Assembly (NCBI GenBank): GCA_039030395.1
Contig: JBCCEF010000009.1
Location: 117,778 to 181,777, forward strand
From: Acidobacteriota bacterium
GTDB lineage: Bacteria; Acidobacteriota; Thermoanaerobaculia; Multivoradales; JBCCEF01
Direction: 5' to 3'
DNA: 64,000 bases
Position numbers and translations under genes: made by a program. Position 1 is the first letter of the stretch; each line of letters opens with the position of its first letter. A model generated the notes under the pieces. It did not search any database. It saw only the letters and a program-made list of their open reading frames with translations, and had not been told where the DNA came from. Positions 9,784 through 17,831 of this stretch are shown here, one piece after another.

Positions 9784-10389
9784 CTATTCGAAATTCTCCT
9801 TGGTGAACAGGGACACCAGCCGAAGATCCTCCGCCTCGATCGCCTCTCGGCCGCCCTCCTGGCGATCGATCAGGGTGATCAGCGACTCCACCACGTAGCC
9901 TTCCTCCCGCAGCCGCCGCACGGCCCGCAGGGACGATCCGCCGGTGGTCACCACATCCTCCACCACCGCCACCTTGGATCCCGCCGGTACCTGCGGCGAA
10001 CCCTCTACCGCCGCCTGGGTGCCGTGCTGTTTGGGAGCGCGACGGACGATGAGCTGATCGAGAGTGCGACCGGCCCCGGAAAGGCTAGCGAGCTGACTCA
10101 CCACCGCGATGGCCGAAGCGATGGGCACCGACCCCAGCTCCATTCCGCCCACCGCGTCGAGTTCTTCGAACTCCGGCAGCTCGGCGATGGCTCGGTAGAA
10201 CAACCTGCCGGTCAACCAGGCACCTTCCGCTCCCAGCACCGTCTGTTTGCTGTCGAAATAGAAGTCCGACTCCCGGCCGCTCGCCAAGATCACCCGCCGG
10301 CGCTGATAGCTGCGCTCGGCGAGTAGGGTCAACAAGCGTTGGCGGACTTCGGCGGTGCTCGATTCGGACATGGGGCTTAGTTCAGACAT
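9784..10389 (-). CDS. pyrE: Orotate phosphoribosyltransferase
   Basis: Makes orotidine 5'-phosphate from orotate and PRPP in pyrimidine synthesis. At 201 residues it matches the normal family length. The PRPP-binding motif is VAVVEDVVTTGGSS, and the orotate-side loop is SGRESDFYFDSKQ. I chose the ATG at 10389 because GGAGAG sits six to seven bases upstream; a second ATG at 10371 has no such site. The frame stays open further upstream to 10680, but that part is antisense to the ada-alkA gene. The 139-base gap to that divergent gene holds both promoters. Confidence 0.93.
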   Translation of the reverse strand: MSELSPMSESSTAEVRQRLLTLLAERSYQRRRVILASGRESDFYFDSKQTVLGAEGAWLTGRLFYRAIAELPEFEELDAVGGMELGSVPIASAIAVVSQLASLSGAGRTLDQLIVRRAPKQHGTQAAVEGSPQVPAGSKVAVVEDVVTTGGSSLRAVRRLREEGYVVESLITLIDRQEGGREAIEAEDLRLVSLFTKENFE

Positions 10390-10528
10390 CAGGGCTCTCC
10401 GTTTGATCGCTGATGAGTGCGGTGGACCTGAGCAGCCGAGCCTATCGGAGCCCCGGTCGACTGCAACGAAAAATTCCAGCGCGCCCAGCCGGAAGCGCCA
10501 TCCGGCCTCCGCTGTGTAAGGTAGCCCC

Positions 10529-12031
10529 ATGGAAACCTTGCCCTTGGAAAGCCTGCCGCTGGCAGGCCGATCGATGAACTCCGGCGCTCCGCCGGACGGC
10601 TCGCGGGAAAGCATGCTGTCGCGCATGTATGCCAGCGACCCCACGGCCGACGGTTTGTTTCTCACCGGCGTCCTTTCCACCGGGATCTACTGCCTTCCCT
10701 CCTGCCGGGCGCGCAAGCCGAAAGCGAAGAATGTCGAGTTCTTCGGCAGCTTGACGGAAGCCCGCGCGGCGGGGCTCCGGCCCTGCAAGCGATGTCGTCC
10801 GGACGGTTTTTACCGGGGCGAGGATCCGGATCACGACCGCCTGGCGGCGGTCCTCGCCGAGATCCGTCGCGATCCGACCGCCTTTTCGACGGTCACCGCT
10901 CTCGCCGAGCACCTGGGAGTCGGCGCCTCGAAGCTCACCGGCTTGGTGCGCCGACATCTGCACACCACCCCGGCGGAGCTTCTCCACCGCCTGCGGATCG
11001 CCGCCGCCCAGCGCCTGCTGGCGGCCGGCGAGGCGACCGCCACGGATGTCGCCTTCGCCGTCGGCTACGAGTCGGTCTCGGCGTTCTACGACCGTTTCAA
11101 GGCGGCGACCGGCCTCACCCCCGGTGCCTACGCAAACCTGGGATCGAGACCTTACTTCGAGCTGGTGCTGCCAACGCCTTTTCGCGCGGCCACCCCGTTG
11201 CGGCTACTCGGCCGCGATCCCCAGAGCACCCTCGAACGCTCCAGCGAGGATCGAGCCGTCAAAGCACTCGAATTGCCTTCCGGACCGGCGCTGCTGGAGC
11301 TTCGTTTCGAGGCCGATCGGGTGCTCTGTTCCCTCGCCAGCATGCACCGACCTCCGGCAGCCGAGGATCTGCGCGCGGCCCACGCGGTGGCGGTGCGTTT
11401 CCTGGGGCTGGGCCCGGACCCGATGGCCTTCGAGGGTCTAGCGGCGGAAACTTCCCTCGCGCCGTGGGTTGCGCGCCATGCCGGTCTGCGAGTGCCGCTC
11501 ACCGCCAGTCCGTGGGAAGCCTTGGTCTGGGCGGTGGTCGGCCAGCAGGTGAACCTCGCCTTCGCCTACACCCTGCGCCGCCGGTTGGCGGCACGCTGCG
11601 GCCGGCCGGTGGGTGACCTGGTCGCCCACCCTTCGCCCCAAGCGGTCGCCGAACTGCACGCCGAGGACCTCCTGAAGCTCCAATTCTCGCGCTCCAAAGC
11701 CGCCTACTTGATCGACTTTGCCCGCCGGATCACCGCCGGAGATCTGCCCCTGAACGGCCTGGCCGACGGCACCGCGACGGAGGCGGAGCGGCGCCTACTG
11801 GAGCTGCGCGGCGTCGGTCCCTGGACCGCCGGCTACATGCTGTTGCGCGGTTTCGGCTTTCACAATGCCGCGCCGATCGGCGACGCCGGCCTCGGCCAGG
11901 CCATCGAGCGCCTCGCAGGCCTCACCGGCCGCGCCGCCGCCGCCCAGCAGGCGAAGTGGCTGGCGCCCTTCGCTCCGTATCGCGGGCTGGCGGTGTTTCA
12001 TCTGTGGGAGTCGCTGGTGGCACCGGCATGA
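10529..12031 (+). CDS. Ada-AlkA fusion: methyl-sensing regulator fused to 3-methyladenine glycosylase
   Basis: A 500-residue three-part protein. First is an Ada N-terminal zinc domain (GIYCLPSCRARK and LRPCKRC; Cys55, Cys59, Cys86, Cys89), in which Cys55 corresponds to the Ada methyl-phosphotriester acceptor. Next is an AraC-type HTH (about 105-190; VAFAVGYESVSAFYDRFKAATG). Last is AlkA with a helix-hairpin-helix (LRGVGPWTAGYMLLRG) and catalytic Asp452 in PIGDAGL. The fusion should sense alkylated DNA, switch on its own operon and excise alkylated bases. Its stop overlaps the ATG of the methyltransferase gene (ATGA). ATGs at 10529 and 10574 are both possible starts. Confidence 0.92.
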   Translation: METLPLESLPLAGRSMNSGAPPDGSRESMLSRMYASDPTADGLFLTGVLSTGIYCLPSCRARKPKAKNVEFFGSLTEARAAGLRPCKRCRPDGFYRGEDPDHDRLAAVLAEIRRDPTAFSTVTALAEHLGVGASKLTGLVRRHLHTTPAELLHRLRIAAAQRLLAAGEATATDVAFAVGYESVSAFYDRFKAATGLTPGAYANLGSRPYFELVLPTPFRAATPLRLLGRDPQSTLERSSEDRAVKALELPSGPALLELRFEADRVLCSLASMHRPPAAEDLRAAHAVAVRFLGLGPDPMAFEGLAAETSLAPWVARHAGLRVPLTASPWEALVWAVVGQQVNLAFAYTLRRRLAARCGRPVGDLVAHPSPQAVAELHAEDLLKLQFSRSKAAYLIDFARRITAGDLPLNGLADGTATEAERRLLELRGVGPWTAGYMLLRGFGFHNAAPIGDAGLGQAIERLAGLTGRAAAAQQAKWLAPFAPYRGLAVFHLWESLVAPA

Positions 12032-12525
12032 GCGTCGCCACCCTCCACGCCACCTGGCTGGCGACGGACTTCGGACCGTTCTTCGTCGCGACGGATGAAG
12101 AGGGCCACCTGGTGCGCGCCAGCTTCAGCCCCAAAAAGTACGCACCGGGCAAGCTGCGCGGCGCCCGCATCCGGTGGAATGACGAGCCCTGCCGGCCGGC
12201 CGTCGCTCAGCTCCAGGAGTACTTCGCCGGCCGGCGGCGCTCCTTCGACCTGCCCATCGCTCTCCATGGCACGCCGTTCCAGGCGGAAGTCTGGCGAGCG
12301 CTTCAGCACCTGCCCTTCGGCACGACCACCTCCTACTCGGCCCTCGCCGCAGACATCGGCCGCCCCACCGCCTCCCGCGCCGTCGGCCGCGCCAACGGCC
12401 TCAATCCCCTGGCGGTGGTCATCCCCTGCCACCGGGTGCTCGGCGCCGACGGCTCCCTCACCGGCTTCGCCGGCGGCACCCACATCAAGGCCGGGCTGCT
12501 GGCGCTGGAAGGGGTCTCTCTCTAG
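12028..12525 (+). CDS. ogt: Methylated-DNA-[protein]-cysteine S-methyltransferase
   Basis: A 165-residue suicide repair protein that moves the methyl group of O6-methylguanine to its own Cys134, in the invariant VIPCHRV. The DNA-binding HTH and arginine finger (TASRAVGRANGLNP) are present, as is the C-terminal GFAGG. It overlaps the ada-alkA stop by four bases, so the two make one alkylation-repair operon presumably induced through the Ada domain. It could equally be named ada-type MGMT; no sensor domain is fused to this copy. Confidence 0.94.
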   Translation: MSVATLHATWLATDFGPFFVATDEEGHLVRASFSPKKYAPGKLRGARIRWNDEPCRPAVAQLQEYFAGRRRSFDLPIALHGTPFQAEVWRALQHLPFGTTTSYSALAADIGRPTASRAVGRANGLNPLAVVIPCHRVLGADGSLTGFAGGTHIKAGLLALEGVSL

Positions 12526-12570
12526 CCCAACCTTCTCACCAACTTCCTATTCCTTGCGGAACGTTCTACC

Positions 12571-12593
12571 GTCCGGCGACCGAATCGCCGGAC
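12571..12593. terminator. Hairpin between convergent ogt and alkaline phosphatase genes
   Basis: GTCCGGCGA-CCGAA-TCGCCGGAC: nine perfect base pairs and a 5-base loop, in the gap between two convergent genes. There is no T-run on either side, so it is only terminator-like; it may act in both directions or protect mRNA ends. Confidence 0.45.
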
Positions 12594-12679
12594 CGTGCAC
12601 AGCCATTCATCGGAGTTCACTCCGGTGTGCCCGACGACCGGTTTTCCTTTCCGTGAAGGCCGCGAGGAAGGGCCGTCCT

Positions 12680-14035
12680 TCAGCCGTTCGGTGAACCCCA
12701 ACCGAGGAGAGCACTCAGGCGCTTGGGGATGTCGGTGTTGTCCAGCACGCCGGCAAAGCGTTCGGCGCCAGGGCCGCCGGCAAACAGCGGTACGTCCTCG
12801 CCGGTGTGGCCGGCCGTTTCGAAGGGCTCGACGCGGGGAATCCAGGTGACGCCGTCGCGTTCACCGATCATCGCGCCGAGGCGGCGAGCCGCTTCGTAGC
12901 TGTCGCCGGTGACGCGGACTTCTTCCAGACCCTCGGCCGTTAGATCGTCAAACCCCATCCATTCCCGCACATCTTTCGGCGTCGCCGGATCGTCCACGTC
13001 CTTGAGAGACGAGACCGCCCAGGCGACGGACGAGTTCTGGCGCTCGGCAGCAGACCAGTCGACATAGTCATTGATGGCCAGGCCGCCGGTGGCGTGATCT
13101 GCGGTCAACAGCACCAGGGTACCCGGCCGCTTCTTCTGGAAGGCGAGGACCGTTTCGACCGCTCGATCGAAGGCGGCCACCTGAGCAGCCACGCTAGCCG
13201 AGTCGAAGTCATGACCGGCGTGATCGATACGACCACCTTCGAGCAGCAGAAAGAAAGGCGAGTCGTCGCGGGAGAGAACTTCCAGAGCAATCTCCGCCAG
13301 GCGGTCGAGGGGCGGCGTGCGCAGGTCTGCGGCCAGTCGCTGTTCGTCCAAGGCATAGCCCAGGTGATTGGCGGCGAAGAGACCGAGCAGGCGATCCGGA
13401 GGGGTGGCCGAGAGGTCACTGTCATAGTCCCACACGGTGTAGCCCTGTTCTGCGGCCTCATCCAGGAGATTTCGACCGTCCTGGCGGCGACCGGAGTCCG
13501 GCGGCGGCGCAAAATCCCGCCGCCCACCGCCGAGGGCGACATCCGGCCCTTGTTCCAGCAGATCCAGAGCGATCTGGTCGAAGTCCAGGTAACGGTCTTC
13601 AACGTGGGCGTAGAAACCGGCCGGCGTGGCGTGGGTGATCGCCGTATCGGTCACATAGCCCACCTTCCAGCCCTGCTCCATCGCCTGGTCAGAGAATGTG
13701 CGCAGGGGATTACCCTCGGGATCGAGGCCGACCACGCCATTCGAGGTCTTCACCCCGGAGGCAAAGGCGGTGGCCGCCGCCGCGCTGTCGGTGACGGCGT
13801 TCGAAGCCGAGTAGGTGGTCACCAGCCCGACGGTCGGCAGGGATTCGAAGGCGAAGCGTTCGCCCTCCGCCAGCATTTGCCGCCGGGCATAGGTGATCTG
13901 CGAAGTGCCGAGGCCGTCACCGATGACCAAGATCACCGCCGTCGGCCGCTCGCCGCGGTTGCCGGCGGTTCCCGAACAGCCGACACCCAGGAACAACCCG
14001 ATGAATAAAAGCAAGCCGCCTCGTGAAAGCACCAT
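12680..14035 (-). CDS. Alkaline phosphatase, lipoprotein
   Basis: A 451-residue PhoA-superfamily phosphomonoesterase. The signal peptide ends LGVGC, so Cys20 is the predicted lipid anchor. Metal and catalytic sites are visible: VIGDG (Asp40), the nucleophile Ser84 in VTDSAAAATAFASG, the metal site LLEGGRIDHAGHDFD, and LTADHATGG. It should release phosphate from organic esters on the cell surface or in the periplasm. No Pho box is obvious to me in the 209-base divergent gap it shares with the DUF4410 gene. Confidence 0.93.
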   Translation of the reverse strand: MVLSRGGLLLFIGLFLGVGCSGTAGNRGERPTAVILVIGDGLGTSQITYARRQMLAEGERFAFESLPTVGLVTTYSASNAVTDSAAAATAFASGVKTSNGVVGLDPEGNPLRTFSDQAMEQGWKVGYVTDTAITHATPAGFYAHVEDRYLDFDQIALDLLEQGPDVALGGGRRDFAPPPDSGRRQDGRNLLDEAAEQGYTVWDYDSDLSATPPDRLLGLFAANHLGYALDEQRLAADLRTPPLDRLAEIALEVLSRDDSPFFLLLEGGRIDHAGHDFDSASVAAQVAAFDRAVETVLAFQKKRPGTLVLLTADHATGGLAINDYVDWSAAERQNSSVAWAVSSLKDVDDPATPKDVREWMGFDDLTAEGLEEVRVTGDSYEAARRLGAMIGERDGVTWIPRVEPFETAGHTGEDVPLFAGGPGAERFAGVLDNTDIPKRLSALLGWGSPNG

Positions 14036-14244
14036 GGAAACACCCTCCAGATCTTTGATCGTCGCGCACCATCCGGTCTCGACGTTTTCGAGTCTGATCC
14101 CAGCCTACATCTACCAGCCGTTGGTCAGGCTGCCGGCGTGACCTTAGCCCAACCACTGAAAAACAAGAGTATCGGGCACACGCGATTAGAATCCGCCATA
14201 TTCGGGAGACGCCTCCCGACGAATCTTAGATGGAAGGAGGGATG

Positions 14245-14859
14245 ATGAAAAACACCCGCTACCTTGCCGCCCTGGCGGCTTTCCTGCTGATCGGGGCGCT
14301 GGCGACGGATGCCGCGGCAAAGGGCAAGCGCGCCCCGACGAAACCGGGAACCTACACCGACTGGAATGGCGACCTCGATCGAATCGAGATCGTCCAGACC
14401 TTCTCCCTCGACGATTTCGAAGGCCTGCTGGTGGGCGCCTTCGAAACGGAAGACGTGGTGCTGCCGGACCCCGACGACAACTCCTACGAACCGGCCGTGC
14501 GGGTGCTCGCGGACGTCGAATCGCCGCTGATCCAGGGTCTGCGCAAGGAGCTGTCCCGGCTCAAGGTGAAGCGTGCCGACGGAGAGCCGGCCGCCGGCGA
14601 TCTGTTGCTGCGCGGCCGGGTAGTGGAGATGGATCCCGGCTCCCGGGCGGCCCGCTACTGGGGCGGTTTCGGCGCCGGCGCGGCGCGGGCCAAAATCTCC
14701 GGCGAGGTGGTGGACGGTGGCTCCGGCGAGGTACTGCTGCGCTTCACCCAGGAGCGTCGTTCCGGCGTCGGCGTAGGTGGCGGCAACTACGTCAACCTGA
14801 TGAACCGCAGCCTGCGAGCCATCGGCAAGGATCTGGGCGTGGGGTTGGAGCAGTTCTAG
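14245..14859 (+). CDS. DUF4410-like secreted protein
   Basis: A 204-residue exported protein of unknown function. A signal peptide (YLAALAAFLLIGALATDAAA) is followed by an alpha/beta domain resembling DUF4410: FSLDDFEGLLVGAF, a middle VLLRG-type segment, and ISGEVVDGGSGEVLLRFTQE. This fold is used in outer-membrane-associated lipoprotein-like proteins. The start is chosen at 14245 because GGAAGGAGG ends four bases upstream; ATGs at 14230 and 14242 are in the same frame. A leader hairpin CGGGAG-ACGC-CTCCCG lies at 14203-14218. Confidence 0.6.
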   Translation: MKNTRYLAALAAFLLIGALATDAAAKGKRAPTKPGTYTDWNGDLDRIEIVQTFSLDDFEGLLVGAFETEDVVLPDPDDNSYEPAVRVLADVESPLIQGLRKELSRLKVKRADGEPAAGDLLLRGRVVEMDPGSRAARYWGGFGAGAARAKISGEVVDGGSGEVLLRFTQERRSGVGVGGGNYVNLMNRSLRAIGKDLGVGLEQF

Positions 14860-14951
14860 ACCGCGCTGCTGAGCAGACTTCAGCGGCCTGATTGGGCTCC
14901 GGCACTGCGGCTCGTGGCATGCTGCAGAAACATATTCCGAAGAGGTTTCCC

Positions 14952-15554
14952 ATGATAAATTCACATTATTGCCGAATTTCTGGTCTTCCTACATTCTTGT
15001 TGATCCTCGTTCTCCTGGCGCCGCTGGCCGCCTGCCAGCGGTCCGAAGAATCGGCTTTCCGCGATGCCATCGGCCCACCGATGGCGCGCGATGCCCACCA
15101 CGAAAGAGCCCTCGCCGCCCTAATCTTCGAGGACGGATCGGTCGCGCCCAAGGCCGGCATGCTACCGAGCGGATCCGCCGACCGGCACCTCGCCGAAGTC
15201 GAGCAGAGCCTCCGGAGCGGCCGCAGGGGAGCGGCCCTGGAAAGCGCCGCTCAGGCGGTGGTCGCCGCGCCCGAGCGGCCGCGCGCCCTCGAACGGCTGG
15301 GGCACGTGCTGCGCCGTCTGGGCCGTGCCGAACAGGCCGCCGCGGCCTTCCGTACGGCGCTGCGGCACGACGGGAACGACGCAGCGGCAGCCGCCGGCCT
15401 GGCCTGGTTGGCGAGCGGCGCCGGCGACTGGCCGGAAGCCGTGGATCGCTGGCGGCGGGTGCTGGAGCTGGCGCCGGATCACCCCGACGCCCAAGGCCGC
15501 CTGGCCGCCGCCGCCTATTTCAACGGCGATTCGGCGGCGGCTCGCGAGGCGTAG
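14952..15554 (+). CDS. TPR lipoprotein, 5' part of a gene interrupted by TAG
   Basis: A 200-residue product: signal peptide with lipobox (LLAPLAAC), then TPR helices from about residue 75 to the end (AAQAVVAAPERPRALERLG, AALRHDGNDAAAAAGLAWL, VLELAPDHPDAQGRLAAAA). Translation stops at TAG 15552-15554 in the middle of a TPR helix (GDSAAAREA). The same frame then continues without another stop into the Asp-box protein, so this is most likely the N-terminal half of one lipoprotein of about 713 residues. The ATG at 14952 has GAAGAGG six bases upstream. Confidence 0.75.
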   Translation: MINSHYCRISGLPTFLLILVLLAPLAACQRSEESAFRDAIGPPMARDAHHERALAALIFEDGSVAPKAGMLPSGSADRHLAEVEQSLRSGRRGAALESAAQAVVAAPERPRALERLGHVLRRLGRAEQAAAAFRTALRHDGNDAAAAAGLAWLASGAGDWPEAVDRWRRVLELAPDHPDAQGRLAAAAYFNGDSAAAREA

Positions 15555-15581
15555 CTGGAGGCCCGGCGGCGGGGGGACAGC

Positions 15582-17093
15582 GTGCCCTCAACGCTGCCGT
15601 CGCTGCTCGCAACGGGCCGTACGCCGACCGCCCAGGTCCAACCGGTGGAGTCCGGAAAGCCTTCTACTCTCGGTCCCACTCTCCAGGTGAGCGCGCCGCA
15701 GCGTATCGACTCCGGCGATACGTCCCAAGCGGTGGAAACCGCCATCGCCGTGGGGGCCGGTTCACCTCCCCATCTGGTGGCCGGCTGGAACGACCTGCGG
15801 GAGCACGGCTCGGGGAATTTCTGGAGTCTCGGCGTGGGGGTAAGCCTGGATGGCGGAGTCACCTGGACGGACTTCCTGATGGAGCTGGCGGGCAACAACG
15901 TCGACCTCCACGAGGGAGATCCGATGGTTCTCTTCGAGCCCCTGTCCGGCTACCTGTTCGTCGGTGGCATCCGGTTCTCCGGTCATCGAGTGCTGTTCAT
16001 CTCCCGCAAGGCTGCCGCCGCCACGACCTTCGAGCCGCCGGTAATCATCAACTCCGGAGGATTCATCGATCGCGCTTGGCTGGCCACCGGCCGAGACCCC
16101 GGGAATCCGCACACCACCCTCATTCATGTCGCCTACAACCTGGGGGTCCAGACCTCCGACGACTTCGGCGCCACCTGGGGGCCGGTGCGCAGCCTGGAAC
16201 TGGGTCTGGCGCAGCACCCGCGGGTGGACCGCGCCGGCCGACTGTTCCTGATCGACTGGGACTTCGACGACGGGGTACGCCTGCAGCGCAGTTTCGACGG
16301 CGGCGACACCTTTCTCGCACCGATCGAAGCCGCCACCCGCATGGACACCTGGGACACCCAGGACGGCTCGCGCTTTCCGGGCCAATTCCGGGTCGGCCCG
16401 CTGGCGTTGCTGGCGATGCATCCGGTCAGCGGCACGCTCTACGCCCTCTACTTTGACACCACCGGCATCGTCGGCGGTAACGCCGATGTGGACCTTTACC
16501 TGACCGAATCTTCGGATCTCGGTGTGACCTGGAGCACCCCCATGACGGTGCCGTCGAACCTGCCCGGCGATCAGCTCTTTCCGTGGCTCGAGGTGGACGC
16601 CGCCGGGCGACTCCATCTGATGTATTTCGACGGCGGCTCTTTCACTCAGAACGACGATGTGGAGAACGGCCGCTTCCACGTCTACTACGCCCTCAGCTTG
16701 GACGGCGGCTCGACCTGGACCACCGTCCAGCTCACCAACACCCCGATCGAGAGCGCACTTTCCGACTGGGGTTCGACGATGGGGCAGTTCCTCGGCGACT
16801 TCGTCAACCTGACGGTGGACGGCGATCGGGTCTATGCCGTCTACCCCAGCACCATGAACGGCGACCAGGACATCGTGCTCCAGACCATCGACATCGATTC
16901 CGAGGGTCCGATCTTCATCGACGGCTTCGAGATCGGCGACACCGGCCGCTGGTCGGCAGCGGTGCCCAACGATCAGGCGTCGGCGGCGACGATTAGATCC
17001 CGGTCGGCCAGCGGCAGAGACGACGCCGGACCTTCGCCACCCGGACCGACGGCGACGCCCCCAACCGACCGGCGAAATCGGCTTTCGGAATAG
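15582..17093 (+). CDS. Asp-box (sialidase-like) propeller, 3' part of the interrupted gene
   Basis: The frame is open from 15555; the coordinate given is the first available GTG start. The 503-residue stretch has at least five Asp-box motifs (SLDGGVTWTD, TSDDFGATWGP, SFDGGDTF, SSDLGVTWSTP, SLDGGSTWTTV), as in BNR/sialidase propellers. Such folds bind or cleave glycans, but without the sialidase arginine triad visible I would not call it an enzyme. Near the C-terminus is IFIDGFEIGDTGRWS, a motif shared with two other secreted proteins here. It has no signal peptide of its own, which supports its being the distal half of the TPR lipoprotein gene. Confidence 0.72.
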   Translation: MPSTLPSLLATGRTPTAQVQPVESGKPSTLGPTLQVSAPQRIDSGDTSQAVETAIAVGAGSPPHLVAGWNDLREHGSGNFWSLGVGVSLDGGVTWTDFLMELAGNNVDLHEGDPMVLFEPLSGYLFVGGIRFSGHRVLFISRKAAAATTFEPPVIINSGGFIDRAWLATGRDPGNPHTTLIHVAYNLGVQTSDDFGATWGPVRSLELGLAQHPRVDRAGRLFLIDWDFDDGVRLQRSFDGGDTFLAPIEAATRMDTWDTQDGSRFPGQFRVGPLALLAMHPVSGTLYALYFDTTGIVGGNADVDLYLTESSDLGVTWSTPMTVPSNLPGDQLFPWLEVDAAGRLHLMYFDGGSFTQNDDVENGRFHVYYALSLDGGSTWTTVQLTNTPIESALSDWGSTMGQFLGDFVNLTVDGDRVYAVYPSTMNGDQDIVLQTIDIDSEGPIFIDGFEIGDTGRWSAAVPNDQASAATIRSRSASGRDDAGPSPPGPTATPPTDRRNRLSE

Positions 17094-17179
17094 GGACTTC
17101 TGCAAAACTGTTAGAATTGCGCGGAGCTGGATCGTCAGCTCTCAGAGAAACGTTCGGAAATTTCTTCGTACGTTCTTTC

Positions 17180-17200
17180 ATGTGGCCAGGTCGGCCACAT
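17180..17200 (+). promoter_or_regulatory. Hairpin in the cold-shock gene leader
   Basis: ATGTGGCC-AGGTC-GGCCACAT: eight perfect pairs, about 85 bases before the csp start. The gap upstream of csp is 192 bases long. Long structured leaders are typical of csp mRNAs, where they refold at low temperature; that this one does so is inference. Confidence 0.4.
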
Positions 17201-17285
17201 ACCGCGCGGGGGTTCCGCGCACTTTCGAGCAGTCGGTAAGTACGTATCTGCGTGGCTCCGACTCGCACAACTTAGGAGCGCACAC

Positions 17286-17492
17286 ATGCGTACTACTGGA
17301 ACCGTGAAGTGGTTTAACGATCAGAAGGGCTTTGGATTCATCACGCCGGAGGACGGCAGCAAGGATTGCTTCGTCCATCACAGCGCGATCCTGGGCGAGG
17401 GCTTCAAGAGCCTCGCCGAAGGAGCCCGGGTGGAGTTCGACATCGTGCAGGGCCAGAAGGGCCCCGCCGCCGAGAACGTCAGCACGATCTAA
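17286..17492 (+). CDS. csp: Cold-shock domain protein
   Basis: A 68-residue single-domain RNA chaperone. Both nucleic-acid-binding motifs are present: RNP1 (KGFGFI) and RNP2 (DCFVHHSAI), with the usual opening GTVKWFN. TAGGAG lies eight bases before the ATG. It is a single-gene unit: structured leader upstream and a strong hairpin terminator downstream. Confidence 0.96.
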   Translation: MRTTGTVKWFNDQKGFGFITPEDGSKDCFVHHSAILGEGFKSLAEGARVEFDIVQGQKGPAAENVSTI

Positions 17493-17537
17493 CCCTTGAC
17501 GTATCCGCCGGCTGTCGATTTCATCGAAAGCCGATCA

Positions 17538-17568
17538 GGCCGTCCCGAGTACTCGGGGCGGCCTTTTT
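17538..17568 (+). terminator. Intrinsic terminator after the cold-shock gene
   Basis: GGCCGTCCCGAG and CTCGGGGCGGCC form a stem of about 11 pairs (one G-U) followed directly by TTTTT. This is a textbook rho-independent terminator, 45 bases after the csp stop. The rest of the 339-base gap up to the next gene shows nothing else that I recognise apart from that gene's ribosome binding site. Confidence 0.85.
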
Positions 17569-17831
17569 GCTTTTTGGGCTGGAGCCGTCAACTCGCAAAC
17601 GCCTGGCTGGTCTTCTTCGCTGCTGCCGGCGTTGCGCCGCCTCGACGTAGACACCACTACGCCTGCGCCGGCGCGCCTGGTCAGCAACAACGAATCCTGA
17701 CGCCAAGCGCTTGCGATTTGACGGCTCCAGCCCACGGCCGGGCTACCATAGACCGACTCCGAATCAACCCCCAGTCGACCGGAGAGCTTCTCCGGCCGCC
17801 CGTGGACCGCATCGTCACGAAAGGACGCCCC

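Noticed and set aside
17496-17831. Extension of the 1,111-residue propeller gene into the csp terminator
   Set aside because: It would place the signal peptide more than 100 residues inside the protein and translate a terminator; ATG 17832 has a good ribosome binding site.
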